From Anarhynchus alexandrinus (Eukaryota > Chordata > Aves > Charadriiformes > Charadriidae): a stretch of DNA of 64,000 nucleotides. The first letter of the stretch is position 1. Each line of letters begins with the position of its first letter. The position numbers and the translations under genes were made by a program. Under the pieces are notes generated by a model that was not told the origin of the DNA, ran no database searches, and was given only the letters and a program-made list of their open reading frames with translations. This document shows positions 23,401 to 38,200 of this stretch, one piece after another. The stretch spans positions 645,667 through 709,666 of the forward strand of contig VUYV01000069.1 in the NCBI GenBank assembly GCA_008711295.1, given 5' to 3'.

Positions 23401-26228
23401 GGAGAAGGATACAGATTTAGTACAAAGCTGACTTTCACACGGTCCTGATGGTGAGCCTTAGCACGTGGCATCTCCTACTCTGGAGCTTGCTCATAAACTG
23501 TCCCCCAGTACCCCAGCTGGGTGAACAATGATGGGCAGATGACAAAGACCTCTCCCACGGATGCAATTTTACCACGCGTAATAGCTTAGAGCAAACCAGC
23601 TTACAGACTATATAATGAGTGGCAGTCCTAACACAATACCTACATGTTTCTTTCCTTCAGAGTTTGCGGAAAACGTGCCAGTACATATGGTGTTGCTGGT
23701 TTTGTAATTCACAGCATAAGGAGTTTGATTTGATTTGATCTATATGTAAAAATGCAGCGGAGAGAAACATAATTGAAAATCACCAATTTTCTGTCAGCTG
23801 CTTATCTTCTTGTTGGAATGGGTATAAAATCTGAGTCCTTTGGGAAAGGGAACAAGGAGTGCCACTGGAGACTAGCCTGTGCAAGGGTGGGATGATGGGC
23901 AGCTCAGACAACATATTCACCGGCTCCTCTGAATCCTGTTCTTCAACCTGCATCACAATGAGTATCCTGCCTTTGCAGCCGACAGTAAATAACATCAGAT
24001 TTGGGTATTCATAACGGAAATACCTTTTATCAGGAAAGAGTGGCTTATATTACCCAGATTACACAGAAGTGGATCCTCAGGCAACTTTAAATGTTCCCAG
24101 CTCCCAACATGTCTGTTATATTGCTTCCCACCACACAGAAACAGATTTTTTCTTTTCAAAATATTCCATTAGAAATAAAATAAACCGCTCTCTACCAGAT
24201 CTCAAAACACTTTTTAAAAGCCTCTCCTAAAAACTTAATTTCAGGTAAAAAGAGAAGGTTACATCAGTGTTCTTACTCTTTAGCACAGGAAACACAGGAC
24301 TGGCATTCACTTATTGTCACAAAATGGGGGGAATTAATATCTGAAGGTGTGCTTCTGTCTGCCCTCCAGAACTGTTATATAGAAAATTATTAGAGGTAAA
24401 CAACAAGAGCTTTTACTGAACAAAATCAAAAAAAAATATAAATGATGAAAGCAAGAGGACCCCAATTCCAAGAGCTCACAAGATCTCCTGCCAGAAGAAC
24501 AAGCCAAAAAAAAAACCAAACAAAAGAGGAGATGTAGAAAAGATTAGCTTGTTAACAGACTTCTGCCTGGCAGATACCATGACAATGCATCTCTTATGCA
24601 TGCTTTCCATACAGTGTTGGTAATTCCTCCTCCGCTCGCCATGCCAGGTACAGTTAACGTAAAGCCCCAATCTCCTGTGCCGTGTGCATGATGGACACGC
24701 TGAGGTTCTTGATCAAATTTCTTTCCCTTTTCGCTCTCTGTTGCATACCTGTTCTCAGCCCACAGCAAATGCTGACCTCTTTACACCAGCCCCTGGCTAG
24801 AACATCTGTCAAAAATGAATAAGCTTTGCAAAAATACTACCTTCTTTTTAGACCAGTTTCCTAAGGAAAGGAGCTGTAAGCAATCAAGCTGCTTGTCTGT
24901 CTGTCTGAGAGCTTCTTCCTCCTGAGTAACTTACACCTTCACCAGTGGTATTTCAATTTCAACCAAAGTTGACAGAAGTCTGCAGGACATAAGTAAGTTA
25001 CCTAAAAGTGTCATGGAAATGTCTACCCGGGTGCAGGAGGCATGCCGGCTAAGCACCGTCCCTAAGGGAACGGCAGGAATGGCGTACAGCCACGGTAACA
25101 AAGAACCTGCACAGGACTGGTCACTCGGGGACCTCTGAGCCATGGGAAGAGCTCTCTGGGGGCTGGCAGTTCACCGTGGATTGGGTAATGCAAAACCAGC
25201 ATGCAACGCCACAGCAAACCATGGTTCATAAATTCTGCCACTCACAGAACTCTTCGTTTTCTAATCTCCATTTTACTTCACAGGATAACCAATTTGACAA
25301 AGAAATATTGTCCATGCTACTGTACTGGACCCTGTCCCACCCTAGGTTCATACCTGCGTACTGCAAAACCATGCAACCAGTAAGTGCTTCAGAAAAAATT
25401 TCATAGTTGAGAACTACCAGGCATAAGACGTCTCTCCAAAATTGAGATCACAGATGTTTTCTGCTTAGTCTGATGAGACGGTTAGGAGAAGAACTCTCAG
25501 AACATCTATGCAGAAGTATAAGAAATTGTTTTGAATTTATCTCACAAAAAATTTATCAATTTATGTTATCATTGATATGAATTACATATGTAAAATTTTT
25601 TTTCTCTGCATGAATAGATTAACTTTTATTTAAATCCTAATCAATGTAGATGCAGAACAGCATTGGCCACATGGGTTTTCATCAGAAAATTGTCTCTCTT
25701 CAAAGAATTTAGATATCATCTAAACAAAATTACATTTCTTCTACCATTTTAAACATTCAATGAGAACCTGTATCACATAAGAGGGATATTAAAGATTTTA
25801 AACATGTTACTTTCATGGCATTTTATATATATTTTGAAGAAGAAACAAATAATTATACTGCATGAAATCCTATGAGGAACTAAGTCTACTGTAACTAAAC
25901 AAGAACAAAGTATCTAATTAAAAATAAATAATATAATATAAAAACTGAAGAGGGTCTTAAAAGCATTAATTATGTTCCTATTATATGGCTGCAGGTTACT
26001 TGGAAAGAAGTCAACCACCTATTATTTTTATAAACAGGGTCTATACAGAATATTTGGTACTCTAAAATTCACCTGATTTCAGCTACAATGTTAAGATGCA
26101 AGATTTGTTTCATCAATATATCTCAAAGTTCAAAAGATTGTATTAATATCAAAGAAAACTAGAACTATACACACTCTTAAACCTCAGAACTGATTTGACT
26201 GATAAAGTTTACATTTATAAAATATTTA
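14421..26228. other. Unique AT-rich DNA, no recognised gene
   Basis: Long stretch with scattered poly(A)/poly(T) tracts (for example 18326-18336 and 22499-22510) and a short tandem of atgacagaa-like units at 22785-22815. The longest open frames (about 110-118 codons at 16173-16529 on the minus strand, 19657-19980 on the plus and 22739-23089 on the minus) are rich in hydrophobic and basic residues but match no family I know and lack splice context. A small CpG cluster lies at 25020-25175. Confidence 0.5.
22785..22815. repeat. Short tandem repeat, about 10-bp unit
   Basis: Three adjoining near-identical units beginning atgacagaa, 10 to 11 bases each. The spacing varies by one A, which suggests replication slippage. 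Confidence 0.7.
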
Positions 26229-26720
26229 TTGGGGGTTTGAGGACTCAACTGACCTCACGAAAGGCACCAGTTCATGATTACTGGGCCAAGTTTGCCATTA
26301 AGAAGCTTAGGGCGAATTGCTCAGAGACACGCAGAGTTAGTCCGATTCCTGCCACACTAAAAATCAATGCTTATCACAGATCGTGGGAATGCCCCTTATA
26401 AAAGTAACTTTTGCTGTTCTTAACCTGTATCTCTGTACCTTGCACACACATTTGAACACGGTTCACAAGGTTTATAACCCAGTTACGAGAAAGGGCTGTG
26501 AAAAGCCTCCCCTGGGGCCTTCGCTGCTCCTTGGGTTGGAGGCTACGTTGAGCTTAGGCTCTTGCCTGAGCAATGCTGCAGGCACCTGAGCCCAGCCCTG
26601 ACATTGCCTCGCTGACTTGACCTTGGACTTGCCTCTTCACTGTGAACCTGTCTGGCAATCTGGACTCTTGCCCGACTCCTGGTCTCCATCACTGGACCTC
26701 CTCTGCTATTATTCTTCAGT
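26229..26720 (+). mobile_element. Candidate LTR remnant with TATA box
   Basis: A GC-richer block inside AT-rich DNA. It holds a canonical TATAAAAG at 26397-26404, and about 200 bases later a C/T-rich region with repeated gacttg/gacctt phrases (26610-26700), a composition I associate with the R/U5 side of some avian LTRs. The termini, target duplication and polyadenylation signal are not clear. No protein of a retroviral type is visible. It could instead be an ordinary unique GC-rich patch. Confidence 0.3.
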
Positions 26721-29700
26721 TATAGACAGAGAGGTGTATGTCTATGTACATCCAAGCGCGAGTACGGTTTAAGTGGTAAGAAACAAAAGGATTCATATGT
26801 TTGCACGTGTGCGTATGAAAGGTGAGTGGGGAAGGTTGTTACGGCAGACTATGTGTGTAAACAGGGACTGTAATGAGTTGATGTGTGTGTGTCCAAGCTG
26901 GGGAAGTGGTCAGAGCAAAGGGGAGTGGTGATCTCATTGAGGATGCTGCCCTTGCCCTGGCTCCTGGCGTGCCTTCTCCTGCAGAGCAGCCCACTCTTGC
27001 AGGCTCTGAGAGATCGCATGATCTCCTTCTAAAGGCAAAGAGCTGAGCTTGTACACAAATGGAAAAAGACTCAGAATAGGTAATTTTTATAGACCATAAC
27101 AATTTGCATCAGATATGACAAGGTCACAGAGAGCTATTCTGAATTTACTGCATCCAACAGGTTAGTACATTTAAGTTAAGATGGTATTTTCTGAAGACAA
27201 CTGGCTAATTTTCATATCAAGGAGACACTTCCATTCTATGCCTGTCTTCAGGAAACAAAATGAAGAGTTTAAAACTTTGCTGTGCTCTGTGTAAGAGTCC
27301 AGACAGAGGATTATTACTGTTCATTGTCAGCCAAACTTCAGTTTTCACTTGCAGAGCCAGAGAAGAACTCCAGGACAATCACTGAGGCATTGTCCATGCT
27401 TTTGTAGTCTGGTGGCAAGCTTCCTACGTCACAAAAGCAGCTGGGGACTGCTCAGTTCCAAATGCCCCAATGCCAAGCTTGTTTGTCCCAGTTTCAGTAA
27501 GTTACAGCAAAATAAAGCGAACGCGCACACTTTATTTCCTGGCTTTCTGCAATGGGTTCATCTTTAACAGCCTGTGCTGACCTACCAACCATTTACAAGG
27601 GAAGATGATTTTCATCACAAAGGTAGCTGTTCAAAAGTTAATTTTAGAGATATACATTACTTGATGTTGTCTACTGCTAGTATATAAGACATTCTACAAT
27701 ATCTCTACTGTTGAACTGCCTGTAAAAGTATACAGTTAATAAAAGAGACAAAAGTATATATACAATAAAACAGATGTGCAAAAAATATTTGTTTTGCTTA
27801 CTTAATGCCAATCTTGCTTGTAAAAATTCCATCACTGTATTTGGCAAAGAACATGTTAAAACCATTCTATCTTTACTCATGCTAACATGCAGAATTATTA
27901 TTGTTTTACAAGTTTAGAAAAATTAAGCAAAAATGATGGTGAGAAAAGTCTATCCTCTTTTAGGTGATGTTCTGCCAATACTTAATTGTCATTATTCTGT
28001 ACACACTGATAGAAAGTGTTCCACTGCCTACCAACTGATCTTACATTTTCCATACTTGCAGCAGTTAGAATGATACTTGTACTTAACAAACAAATAATTT
28101 TAAAATGCTTATAAATATGTGTAGTCCCTAGTTCAAGAAAAGATACACATCCACAGTGACATTCATACAGGTGCAGATGATTCACTTAGTGTTCCTGCCT
28201 CACCTTGCTTCCAAAGTTGAAGTCTTCTATGTGGCTCAGGCTGACTGACAATATTCAGAGTTCTATGCTGTATTTTTCTCCAAAATGTTATGTCACTTTA
28301 AAAATCCTGCTACAGTCCCTGTCTTTAAAAATTCAGCAGCCATGGTCCTGTATCTCAAGGTTCTTTGTATTATCATCCTATGTATCACCATCAACATTAT
28401 GTCCCTCCTTTGACACCAAATCAGACTGGTTAAGCCTGAAGACCCGGCCAACTACTTTACTAGGAAAGTAACCACATTAACATGAACCTTTATTTAGTGG
28501 TAAGGTAATAAAAAGTAGAAATCTATTTCTGTATAGATAATTGGTACAAGGCCTTTTACTTCCCTCTTGAGCCTCTAATTTTTCTTTGTCGTTCAGTCTG
28601 TAGTGAAGGATTTCCCACACGTGCTTCCTTTTAAATGTCTCAGAAGAGCAACTGCTTACTTTGCAAAAGCACAATAAAAAGGTCCGTCTCTACAATTTAA
28701 AATAAAATGCCATCACGAGATTAAATCAGAACCCTATCCATTTCATGAAGTGTACAAGGTTACATAATTCCCCAAAGATAAATTGCCTTAGGACATATAT
28801 ATCTTTCTCCAATGCAAGGAAAGATTCACACGAACCCACAGATTGTCTCGCAAAAGGAAGCTGGAATTTTTGCAGAGATAAATTGACATTCTGTTCACGG
28901 TGATCATCTGCGTTACAAATGCCAAAACAAACCCAAAACAAGTAAGACAAAAAAAGACACTAGTGATGGAAGCTAGATCCTACAGACTGTTTTGTTCTGG
29001 TCTCTGGCAATGAGAGAGAAGAAATATTTCCTTAGCCCACCACCACCACAAGCTCCAGGATGAAGTAACCAGACTTACCCTGTCATAGCTGCCAAGCCCT
29101 GACTGGCCCGTGCCTGCCTCAAATACTTAACTTCCAGGAGACCAGTTCTCACTGTTCTGCCAGGAATTGATTGCGGCAGTTGTGAGCCAATGTAGGATGT
29201 TGTCATGAAAGGGCATTTTCTGTAGGAAGAAAGCCCAGGAGACTGGCCATCCAAGAAGGGACAAAAAATGCCCTATACACGTGCTGCAGTACAACCCACC
29301 TCTTCCCCAGGGGAAGATAGTTGTGATGCCTTTGCAGTCCACTTCTTTGCTATCATAGTACATCAGACATGATGGTGATGGTCTTTGTGCAGGACCTTAA
29401 GGGTAGGATAATCAGGCACTCCAGCAAAGTTCACACTTCTCCAGTCTGCTCTGTTGAGTTGTTCAGTGATGACAAAAGTCTGCCCATGCCTACCTACTGG
29501 GGCTTGGGGGACCTGCAGGCCACCTTAGCAATGCTAATTACAAGCAGATTTTGCTTTTAAACACACTATAAACATGAAGAGGAAACATGAAATGTGCTAC
29601 AAAGCACTAGAAACCAAGTCCTGAGTGGGTTAAAAATTATAGAGGGAACACTGACGGCAATTCCGCCCTAATCCCCTCTTAACATCTCCTGAAGAAGGGA

Positions 29701-32700
29701 AGACCATTGGCAAAGCAGTCCATCTACTGCGGTCAACAACATCAGACACTTGCAATGGTGTTTTCTAGGATGGGACTCTTTTCCATTTACATGGTATAGA
29801 CTAATGTACTACTGTAAATGGTATCAAACTTCACTATGTAACTAACTGAAATCTTTCCATGCCTCAGCTTTATTCCCTTCAATTATTTACAGCTATTCAC
29901 ATTTGGGGTTTTATTCTGTTTTGTTATCATTGGCACAGTTAGCAAAATTGGCACCTTACAGTGATCCTTATGCATAATCATTTAGACTGAATTTGGACAT
30001 TAAGTCATAGCTAAATTGATCTGAGTAGAGCTTTGTTCATTTAAGCTGCAGGATGAACAGTTCCAGGAGTGGAGCATGGAGTCCATTTCTTTGATTGCTT
30101 TGATTTTCAGTAACTGTATTAGTGCCATAGCTCAGCAGCATCCAATAACTCATTGACGTATTCTTGTAAATAATTTTGGTGCAAACAGTAATTTCAGTAG
30201 AGTGTAACTGTTGGGCAATTACCTCTTTTATAGAAAAGCATTTGCAAATGTTTGAGAGAGATGAGACTGAAGATTAGTAAAAGGTATTTCAGTAATTAAC
30301 TACTATAAAATAGAAGTTTCCTTAAGGGTCTGTGTGGAAAAAAATGTAACATACACCACACAAACTGTAGTGTACTGAACATTACTTAAGTGCCATAGGT
30401 TGTCTATTAAATCCCCTATACTTCTTGCTGAAAAAGCTTAAAGGTAAAGAGGGACAAACTGCAAATCTCAAGGCTTCTCCCTAAAGCTCTGGGAGAATGT
30501 GCTCTCCTTACTCATGAAGATAGCCTGAAATATTATAATGCAATATAGAATGCAATTTTTCCCGACATTGGCTTAATCCAGAGTGGTGCTGGACTCCTGC
30601 TGTTCCTACCAAACAGCAACTTCCAGGGATGCTCATAATCTGATGTTTCATTCCAACAGGTGCGAGTAGTAGTTATAGATGTTCAGCATCTTTTAAAATT
30701 AAGTCCTGTGTCACTGTAAATGATTTGATTGCTTTAATTTCAACACGTCTGGCCATAACATGCGCTTTTGATGAACGAATGAAGATACACAGTAAATGCT
30801 ATAGTGAATTATGATTGTACAAAATACATTTAACCAGCCTAAGAGGTGAAAGGAAAGACAATTTCAAAGAGACTACCTTTGCTGGTGAGTCTGGTGCTTT
30901 AGCTTTTCCTTAGAACTGAAATTTCTGTATGCAAATTTTGTTTTTAAATTTTCCATCTTTTTTTGAGAAAAAATCTACCAGACTTCCTGAAAGAATAAAT
31001 AAACTCTTAATCTCCATCATGGGTCCAGAAACCCAGCATCTTTCTTCCCCTACTCTCCTATTTGTACACAACAGCTCTTATCCTGGGAACAGTCAGACAA
31101 AACCTATTTATTGCTAATACAGTTAAGCCAGCTTGCCTTTGTGCTGCAGAGGAGCTGCCTGTATGTGAGTCTTTAAGATTTAGTAATTTTGTTGAAATGG
31201 ACAGAAGAATGTGGGATTTAAAAGGAGAAGACTTACGGAATTAGACATTTTTACAGTGGACATGTAGAAGATTTTTGCCCTTGGCGTGGAGAATGACTGT
31301 CTTCTCTCAGATATTAGAGTACTAATGCTTGTGATGCATTAACCTGTAAGGATTTGGAATATGTTTTAAGTAGAGGAAAACTTGGTAAGATTTCCTCACA
31401 AAATTTGCTTTTGTTTTTTTTCAGTTTCATGTATTTCCCCTTACTTATGTAATGAAACATTATAATATTTCATGTAATTGAGATAGAAATACAAACTAAG
31501 TTACATTAAATCAAAGTAATACTGGTTCTTAGGTTTGCAATGCAGTCATCCATGTAATATAAATAGCTAATACATGTACATTAGCATATTTGAAGACAGA
31601 CATTTAAAAAAAGGTTCTTTGGGGCTTTTCCCCCAGGTGATGTTATGATAAGTGCTAGGACCTTCTTTTCGGCCATGTTGGAATTTGGAATATGAGAGAA
31701 CTTTAGTGTTGTTACAAATAACACGTATTCCATCAATAAAGACATTTAGCTTGTACTTTGCTTTGATCTTTTTCCCTCTGCCAACAATCTCTCCACTAAA
31801 TTGTTACTGTTATGATAATTGAATCTAACAGTACTAACAGAGATAACAACACTAACAGTTTGATAAATCATTTAGAAACCTACCTACATTGCTACAGAGT
31901 CCTAATTTGGGGGGTTTAGACCTAAAGTTCTTAGTCAGGGAGTGTTTGTTCTCCTTCATTAGAAAATATATAGGACACTGGTTATCATTATAATTGGGCT
32001 ATAAACAATCAGCACAAACCCCAATATTTGCTACAGAAGCTGTAATATCCTATAGTTTGTAATAGCTGTTTACATGCTCTATGGACTCAGTGGAAAAGAA
32101 AAACAAAAGCTGCACTATATTAAATTATCCATTCAAAAAAAAGCATTCATGGTTTGAAAGTGTAATTAAACACAGCTAATGGTTTTAAACATGCATTTTT
32201 TTACAAACTAATCAAGTTAATGCTTGGGAAATCACATTTTAATGGGTGATTTTTCAAATACCTTATATTTTATGGTTGGATAATCTAGAAGCAAAGGCCA
32301 ATACTCTGAAGTGCATCCTGAAGCCCCGATATGACAAAATTAAGAGCAGAGTCATTCAAGACACCGTCTACAGATGGGGGACAGAGATCTGCCCATCTAG
32401 AAAACAGGCCAGCCTACCTAAGATCTAAATCTCTTAGTAGGTACTTGATTGTCTTCTTTCACTTGCCCCCTCCTGGATGGGCAAAGCAGACTATACAGCT
32501 AGCTCAGGCACCTCACTTAGATGTAGCAAGTTCAATGTGACGAGCCTGGTGCCTAGCTCATAACATTTTCCCATATTAAAAATTATAGGATCTCTATCTT
32601 CTATTCCTTTTAGGAGCAAACCTGCAAAGAGTAAGACAAAGAGCTTATAAAAAGCGTAATTCTCAAACTACTTCTGATTTAGGGACAGGGTCTGGTTTTC

Positions 32701-34714
32701 ATTTTCTTCTTCTGTGATACTTTGTACCTCTCTACGCAGTCTCAGTTATGGTCCCCCTCAGAAAAGAAGATGGCATTCAGCAAAACAATGGTACTGAAAA
32801 ATGAGAGTAAAGACATGACTTCTCACTTTGCAGGACTGGGCTCTCCATGAATACCTCAGAAAGATTGTATCTCAGACGAAAAGGCAAATAAAAGCCCATA
32901 ATTTCCGTTTGAGCTGCTACTTTCAGGTTTTTCTTATATTAAAAGCCCTACTAAAAACCAGTATTTTCAGTTCTGCTGCAAGTGCACAGACCCAACAACA
33001 CTAAATTACTGAGAGAAGAATCTAGCATTTAACTGAAACAGACTCTGCTCTCATTTACATCTCGAACAGGAAAGAGCAACCTCACAAACTGCTAAAATTA
33101 TTTTTGAAAATATATGCATTTAAAAATGAGTCAGTCCTCCTAATTGATATAATACATCTAGAGGGCAGCTGAATGCCAGACAGGTGTTATTGCCATGAAA
33201 TTATCTTCTAGTAAGTGTGACAATTAACATCCTAACTGCATTTGTCTTGTGCTAATGCTGAGTACCAAGAGACAAAATTGAGCACAACCCATTAAAAACC
33301 TGAAGAGAAATTTAATATAGCAATTGCAGTTTGTAAACAGCTGAGATTTAAGATTTCTAATACATATTATTTCATTTCCTACAAATCTCAGCTATTTTTA
33401 CTTCACAATAAAGCATTAAAAACAAAGTAGAAAGACATGTGGTTTCAGCTCCTGTTGTGGACACTACAAATAAACATGAATTCATTCCTAATAAGCACTG
33501 CAGGAAGTCAACTATGCAATCTTAACGATCCTAGAGTCTTTTGCTAAAGTATATAGTTCATAATCTCAAAAAGATTACAGAATACTATGTCAATTAGGGT
33601 ATCACACAGAGAAACAAAAAAGGCAACGCCAGCTGGAGGCATTCATTGAACCTCATTGTCAATGCAGCAATAAAAGAAACCCTGTTCTACCGAAATGAAA
33701 ACAATAAACCAGAGATAAACTGAGTTGGGTCAGGAAGTAAAACAATCCCGAGTTGCCAACTTCAAATGGCTGAGTATTAAAGATCTTTGGATAATCTACG
33801 AGTTGACAGATTGGGGGTTGTCTAACTGGATGCCACCACTGGATGTCACTGGTACTTCAAAGAAAAGCCACTGCACATGCATTTATCAGGCAGCACAGCT
33901 TGGAAATGGCAGTACTGGGAGTTAGAAATACTCTCATGCTAATACTTTTCTTTAGCTTGCTTTTCACTTTTATCATCTCTCCAACTTATTTCAGAAGTTG
34001 AAATTGTTCAGTAAATCTCAATAACACTTAAAGAAGTGAAGGAAGAAAATACCATTTTCCAGCAACCATACCGCTGCAGTTATCATAATCCTAACATCAT
34101 GTTTTGTTTTGCTTTAAAGTAGGTATACTGGGCCTCCTGGAATATCATTTGTTGTATTTACTCTTGTATCTACTCAACACAGACTTGACAATTTCCTTAT
34201 TGTATGCTAGCACCTTCATGGTTTACCAGACCATTAATTTTACTGGACAGGTAAAATGGGATACACACCACAAATCTAAACAGCAAGTTTTTGCAATAGA
34301 TGTGTCCCAACAGCTAAAGTTGGAAACCATCAAAATCCATGCATCTACTGTTATCTTGCTTCAGAATTCACTCGTGATACAACCTTACTTTCAGCTACAT
34401 GGGATATATCTACATTGAAAATTGTATCTTTATACTCTTCAGATTATTTATTTTAGTCCAGTGGCAAATCTGGAAAGAAGGGAAGAACCAGCTCAGTGAT
34501 ATCAGCATTGTATTGAAGCATCCTCCTCTGCTGGCTCAGGCTCCGTAAGGAAACTAAACCCAGAAACCAGCAAAGCAATGGATACCAGAGACCTGCACGC
34601 AGCCTCTACACACAGCTCACAGAGCGGTTCCCTGGCAAATATTCTTTCCTCCCAGAATCTCTTTTTGTAGATTAATAAGCATTAAAAGAAGGGAAAGAAA
34701 GTGTAGGCACAATG
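26721..34714. other. Unique AT-rich DNA, no recognised gene
   Basis: Nothing I can name. Frames here are under about 90 codons and lack domain features. A moderately GC-rich patch at about 29030-29540 did not resolve into a known repeat or exon. Confidence 0.5.
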
Positions 34715-35250
34715 GGTTGGTTTTGACAATGGAACAAGGCTACCAGGGGGATCCCTCAGATATTCTGCTTTTCAACAGATCCATAAAGGAGAGGGAAAGG
34801 GGCATAACACTGAGATGATGAAGACTGCTGAAGACACAACACTTTTCAAGGCAGTAAGATCTAAGCTGTCCGTGAAGAATTACGGGAGATCGTGGTACCA
34901 CATAACTGAAGGTAAAATGGTAAAATAGCAGATGAAATTTAGTTTAGATAATAGAAAGTAATAAGCACTGGGAAAAATAACTGTACATACATAAAAACAG
35001 AGTCTGAATCAGTCATTACCACTCAAACCCCACCACATTTTAGCATCAATAAGGTCTCTAAAAATATCAATCCAGTTCTCAGCAGTGGTCAAAAAGGGAA
35101 CTAGACTTGGGAATACTACTGGTCACGTCGTAGCTGTGATGACTTCTAGATAAAGGCAATGACAGTTTCGTAACCAGTGGTATCTCATATAGGTGGAAAA
35201 AACTAAAAAGCGTTCAGACTTTCCGACTCTTCTTCGGTTCTTAGCAGTAG
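34715..35250 (+). mobile_element. Ancient CR1 fragment (reverse transcriptase region)
   Basis: Strongly decayed plus-strand match to the old CR1 lineages also seen in turtles and crocodilians. Recognisable in order are the segment leading into the RT catalytic block (cttttcaacagatccataaa, then a GATGAC-like site), the phrase around agcagatgaaatttagt (34931-34947), the adjacent cactgggaaaaataac, and the accactca plus gtcaaaaaggg positions further on. Spacing between these blocks follows the family. Many indels and stops leave no frame. The right boundary is uncertain. The decay suggests insertion long before the copies at 4099 and 45345. Confidence 0.72.
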
Positions 35251-38200
35251 CAACAGTCTTCAAAGCTTACTACAAGCTGAGAACAATAATTTTGAGTTCA
35301 ACTTAACTATGTCATGCGGTTACAGCATGTTGAGCTGATAGGGGGTGTTAAGTATGCTAACTTTAATGGGCAGCTTTAAATGAGCTTTCCAAATGCCATG
35401 TGTGAACTTACTTTGATGGAGAAAGAAGCCTCACACTGTCATATATCCACAGATGCCACATACAGCCTTCCCAGGGAAGCTATACAGAAAAATCATTTAA
35501 GAATGATAGCCCACATGGAAAAATGATCCAAACTAATATATTTTATTCCACAACATCTGCTCCTACTGCTCAAGCAATCCCTCAGCTTTGTTAAACTCCT
35601 CGTTAGGAGCAGATTCTCCTCACACAAACACACACTGCCACTGGAACCAGCTCATGCTAGGGCACCAAACACAAGGCTTGGAGACCACCTCTACAACCAA
35701 TAAACAGAAGTGCCGCTCCTACAAGAACCACCCAAACTCCCATATCTGCACGGCCGGCGATACATTTAATGCAATGTACCAAATGCCCTTATCGCATGCA
35801 CCAATGTGGCTAACACTAAACATCAGTTTTGCACCAGAACAAACTTTACCCTTGATAAATGATAGAAACACCCCATCATCAGTAGGAAAACACATCTTAC
35901 AAAACAACAGCTTCTTCACTGACATCTCAGTGTTGATGACCTGCGGAGATCTACTCACCACCTTTTAAAGATAAGCCTCAGAACAAAAGCTCATATACTA
36001 CATATCTTGGACTCAATAGGGTTATTCATTTTTGGGGCTATATTAATTTCCCAGCTAGCTTCCAGCAAACACTGCCACTTTCTTGAGGCAATAAACTGCT
36101 TCTCTTTCTCTTAACAACTAGCGATCTCATCCCTTTTCCGTAAGTACTCCCACCTTGCATCACAGGTTACAAACTTTTGTTCTCACAGCTAGTCTAACCG
36201 ATTTAAATACTGCAGTGGAACTCAAAACAACTGCTCTCACTTTGCATTTAGCTTCTAAGACTGATGTTTCTAATTCAGGAGAACAGAAAAAATCATTATG
36301 CTGCTCTGTAAGTCTGTGCCGTGCCCACTTTTTTTATCCAGTTGCGATTGTGGCCACTCATACTAAAAAGGAAAAAAGCAGAATTTGAGAAATTACAGAG
36401 ATGGAGAAGAAAGAGGACTGGGGGTATGAAATATCTTCCACACAAGAACTGCATAAACCTGTACTCTTTGTTTCATAAAAGCGATGACTATAACCTCGGA
36501 GGTCTATAACCTTGTTAATGAGGTAGAGAAAATGAAGAGAGTGATTCTTCACTATATCTTGCAGTATAACCAGTGATATCATCAGGCACTGGATTTTGGA
36601 CAAATAGATAATTAGGGAACTTGTTGTCACTGAATGTTGAGGAAGCCAAAAGTATACATAGACATTTAGACTTTTGGTGGTTATGGAACATGATGGTTCA
36701 GATGCAACCTCTGGCTCACAATTCCTTAAAACTGCTGCTTGTGGAAAGCTGCACAGGGAGGATCCATGCTGGGTATGCCCCCTGTTCCTGGCTCTCTTGC
36801 CCTAACTTCCCCCTTCAAACCAGTGGAGCTAAACCAGGATCTGTGTTCTTGCTGGTCTGCAATCTGAAAGAAAAGATTTTAAAGAGGACATATACTACCA
36901 TCTTGCTGTTCCCAGAAACTGGAAAGAATGTGTCATATAACAAATGCAGGCATCCTCTCCCTACACCCAGTTCACGCTCTTCTGGGCTACAACCTAAGGC
37001 AAACTCAGCATGCACTGAGACAGAGATATTATCGAGACTATAGCAACATTAGCGTCTGCTTCCTAATTTAGAAAACGGTCACTCCAATTTCTGCAAGCTC
37101 CGCAATCGTTCGGATTGATCCATTTTCTGCTCCCCCAAGAAGGGAAAGAGCTATCTTTCACTGCAGCCACGGCAAGGTCACTTGCTGCAGATTGGGAAGG
37201 GAAAACTGGCTGCAATTACTGGATGTAAGCACAAGCACTCATTCTCCTCACTTGAGAAACTGAGCTGTTGCTATCAATTACACGTATTTAGCTTTTCCCT
37301 GGCAAGCGTAAATGCTTGCATACAGTAATTACAGCTGCTCCAATGTCCCCAGAAGGAAGAAGGGGAAGAAAAAGAAATTATAATGGTTTGTTTTAATTGC
37401 TTTTCACTTAAGTTTTATGCTTTTAATTATAATAATGGTACAATTAATAATTTAAGAGATATTTTTATTTTTTAAAAGTAGTTTTATGTAGTATTTTGTA
37501 AACAGGCCACAAAACACTGTAGCTTTGTAAAAATTCCTCAAAAACTACTTCATTGCTTGCGGGCTCAGAATAAATAACCTGAGACTCACGATTAAGAATA
37601 CTAATTGATTTGATACACCGTAGTTCATTTATATGTATTATGTCTAATAAATTTACCATAACAAATTAATATAAATGCATTAAAATATATTCTTTTACAC
37701 CGCAATATATTTAGTATTCCAGGCACAGATGAGACTTAGTAAGAGATATTTCTCTGTAACATTTCTTTGTGCTCAGACTAAAAACTGCAGCATTTTTATA
37801 CTCCTCATGTATTCTATATTCTTTTACAGTCACTGATGCTACATGTTTAGTAACAGTAAAATATTAGGAATTGAACACATTATGTAATACTATCCTTTTT
37901 TGTTAAAAATACTAAAGAAATTAAGGTATTTATGTATGTTATGAGAAAAAGCGGTAATTATTCTTTTAAAAATGGAATCTTTTATAGAACGGTAATTCAA
38001 ACATGCATATATATTCTTGTAATTTGTTGTGTGATATATCAGTGAAGATTAGTTGGGGTTTTTTTAGCAGCAAAGAATGCCTCCCAGCTCTGCTGGAGTT
38101 CTTTGCGGAAGCCAACAAGAAAGTCAACTCATTGCTCATTAACAGTGAAAAAAAAAAATTTCTCAATGTTACTAGGGAAGAAACACAAAACGCACCAGAA

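Noticed and set aside
36621..37043. 140-codon plus-strand frame
   Set aside because: No recognisable motif; overlapping minus-strand frame; length fits chance.
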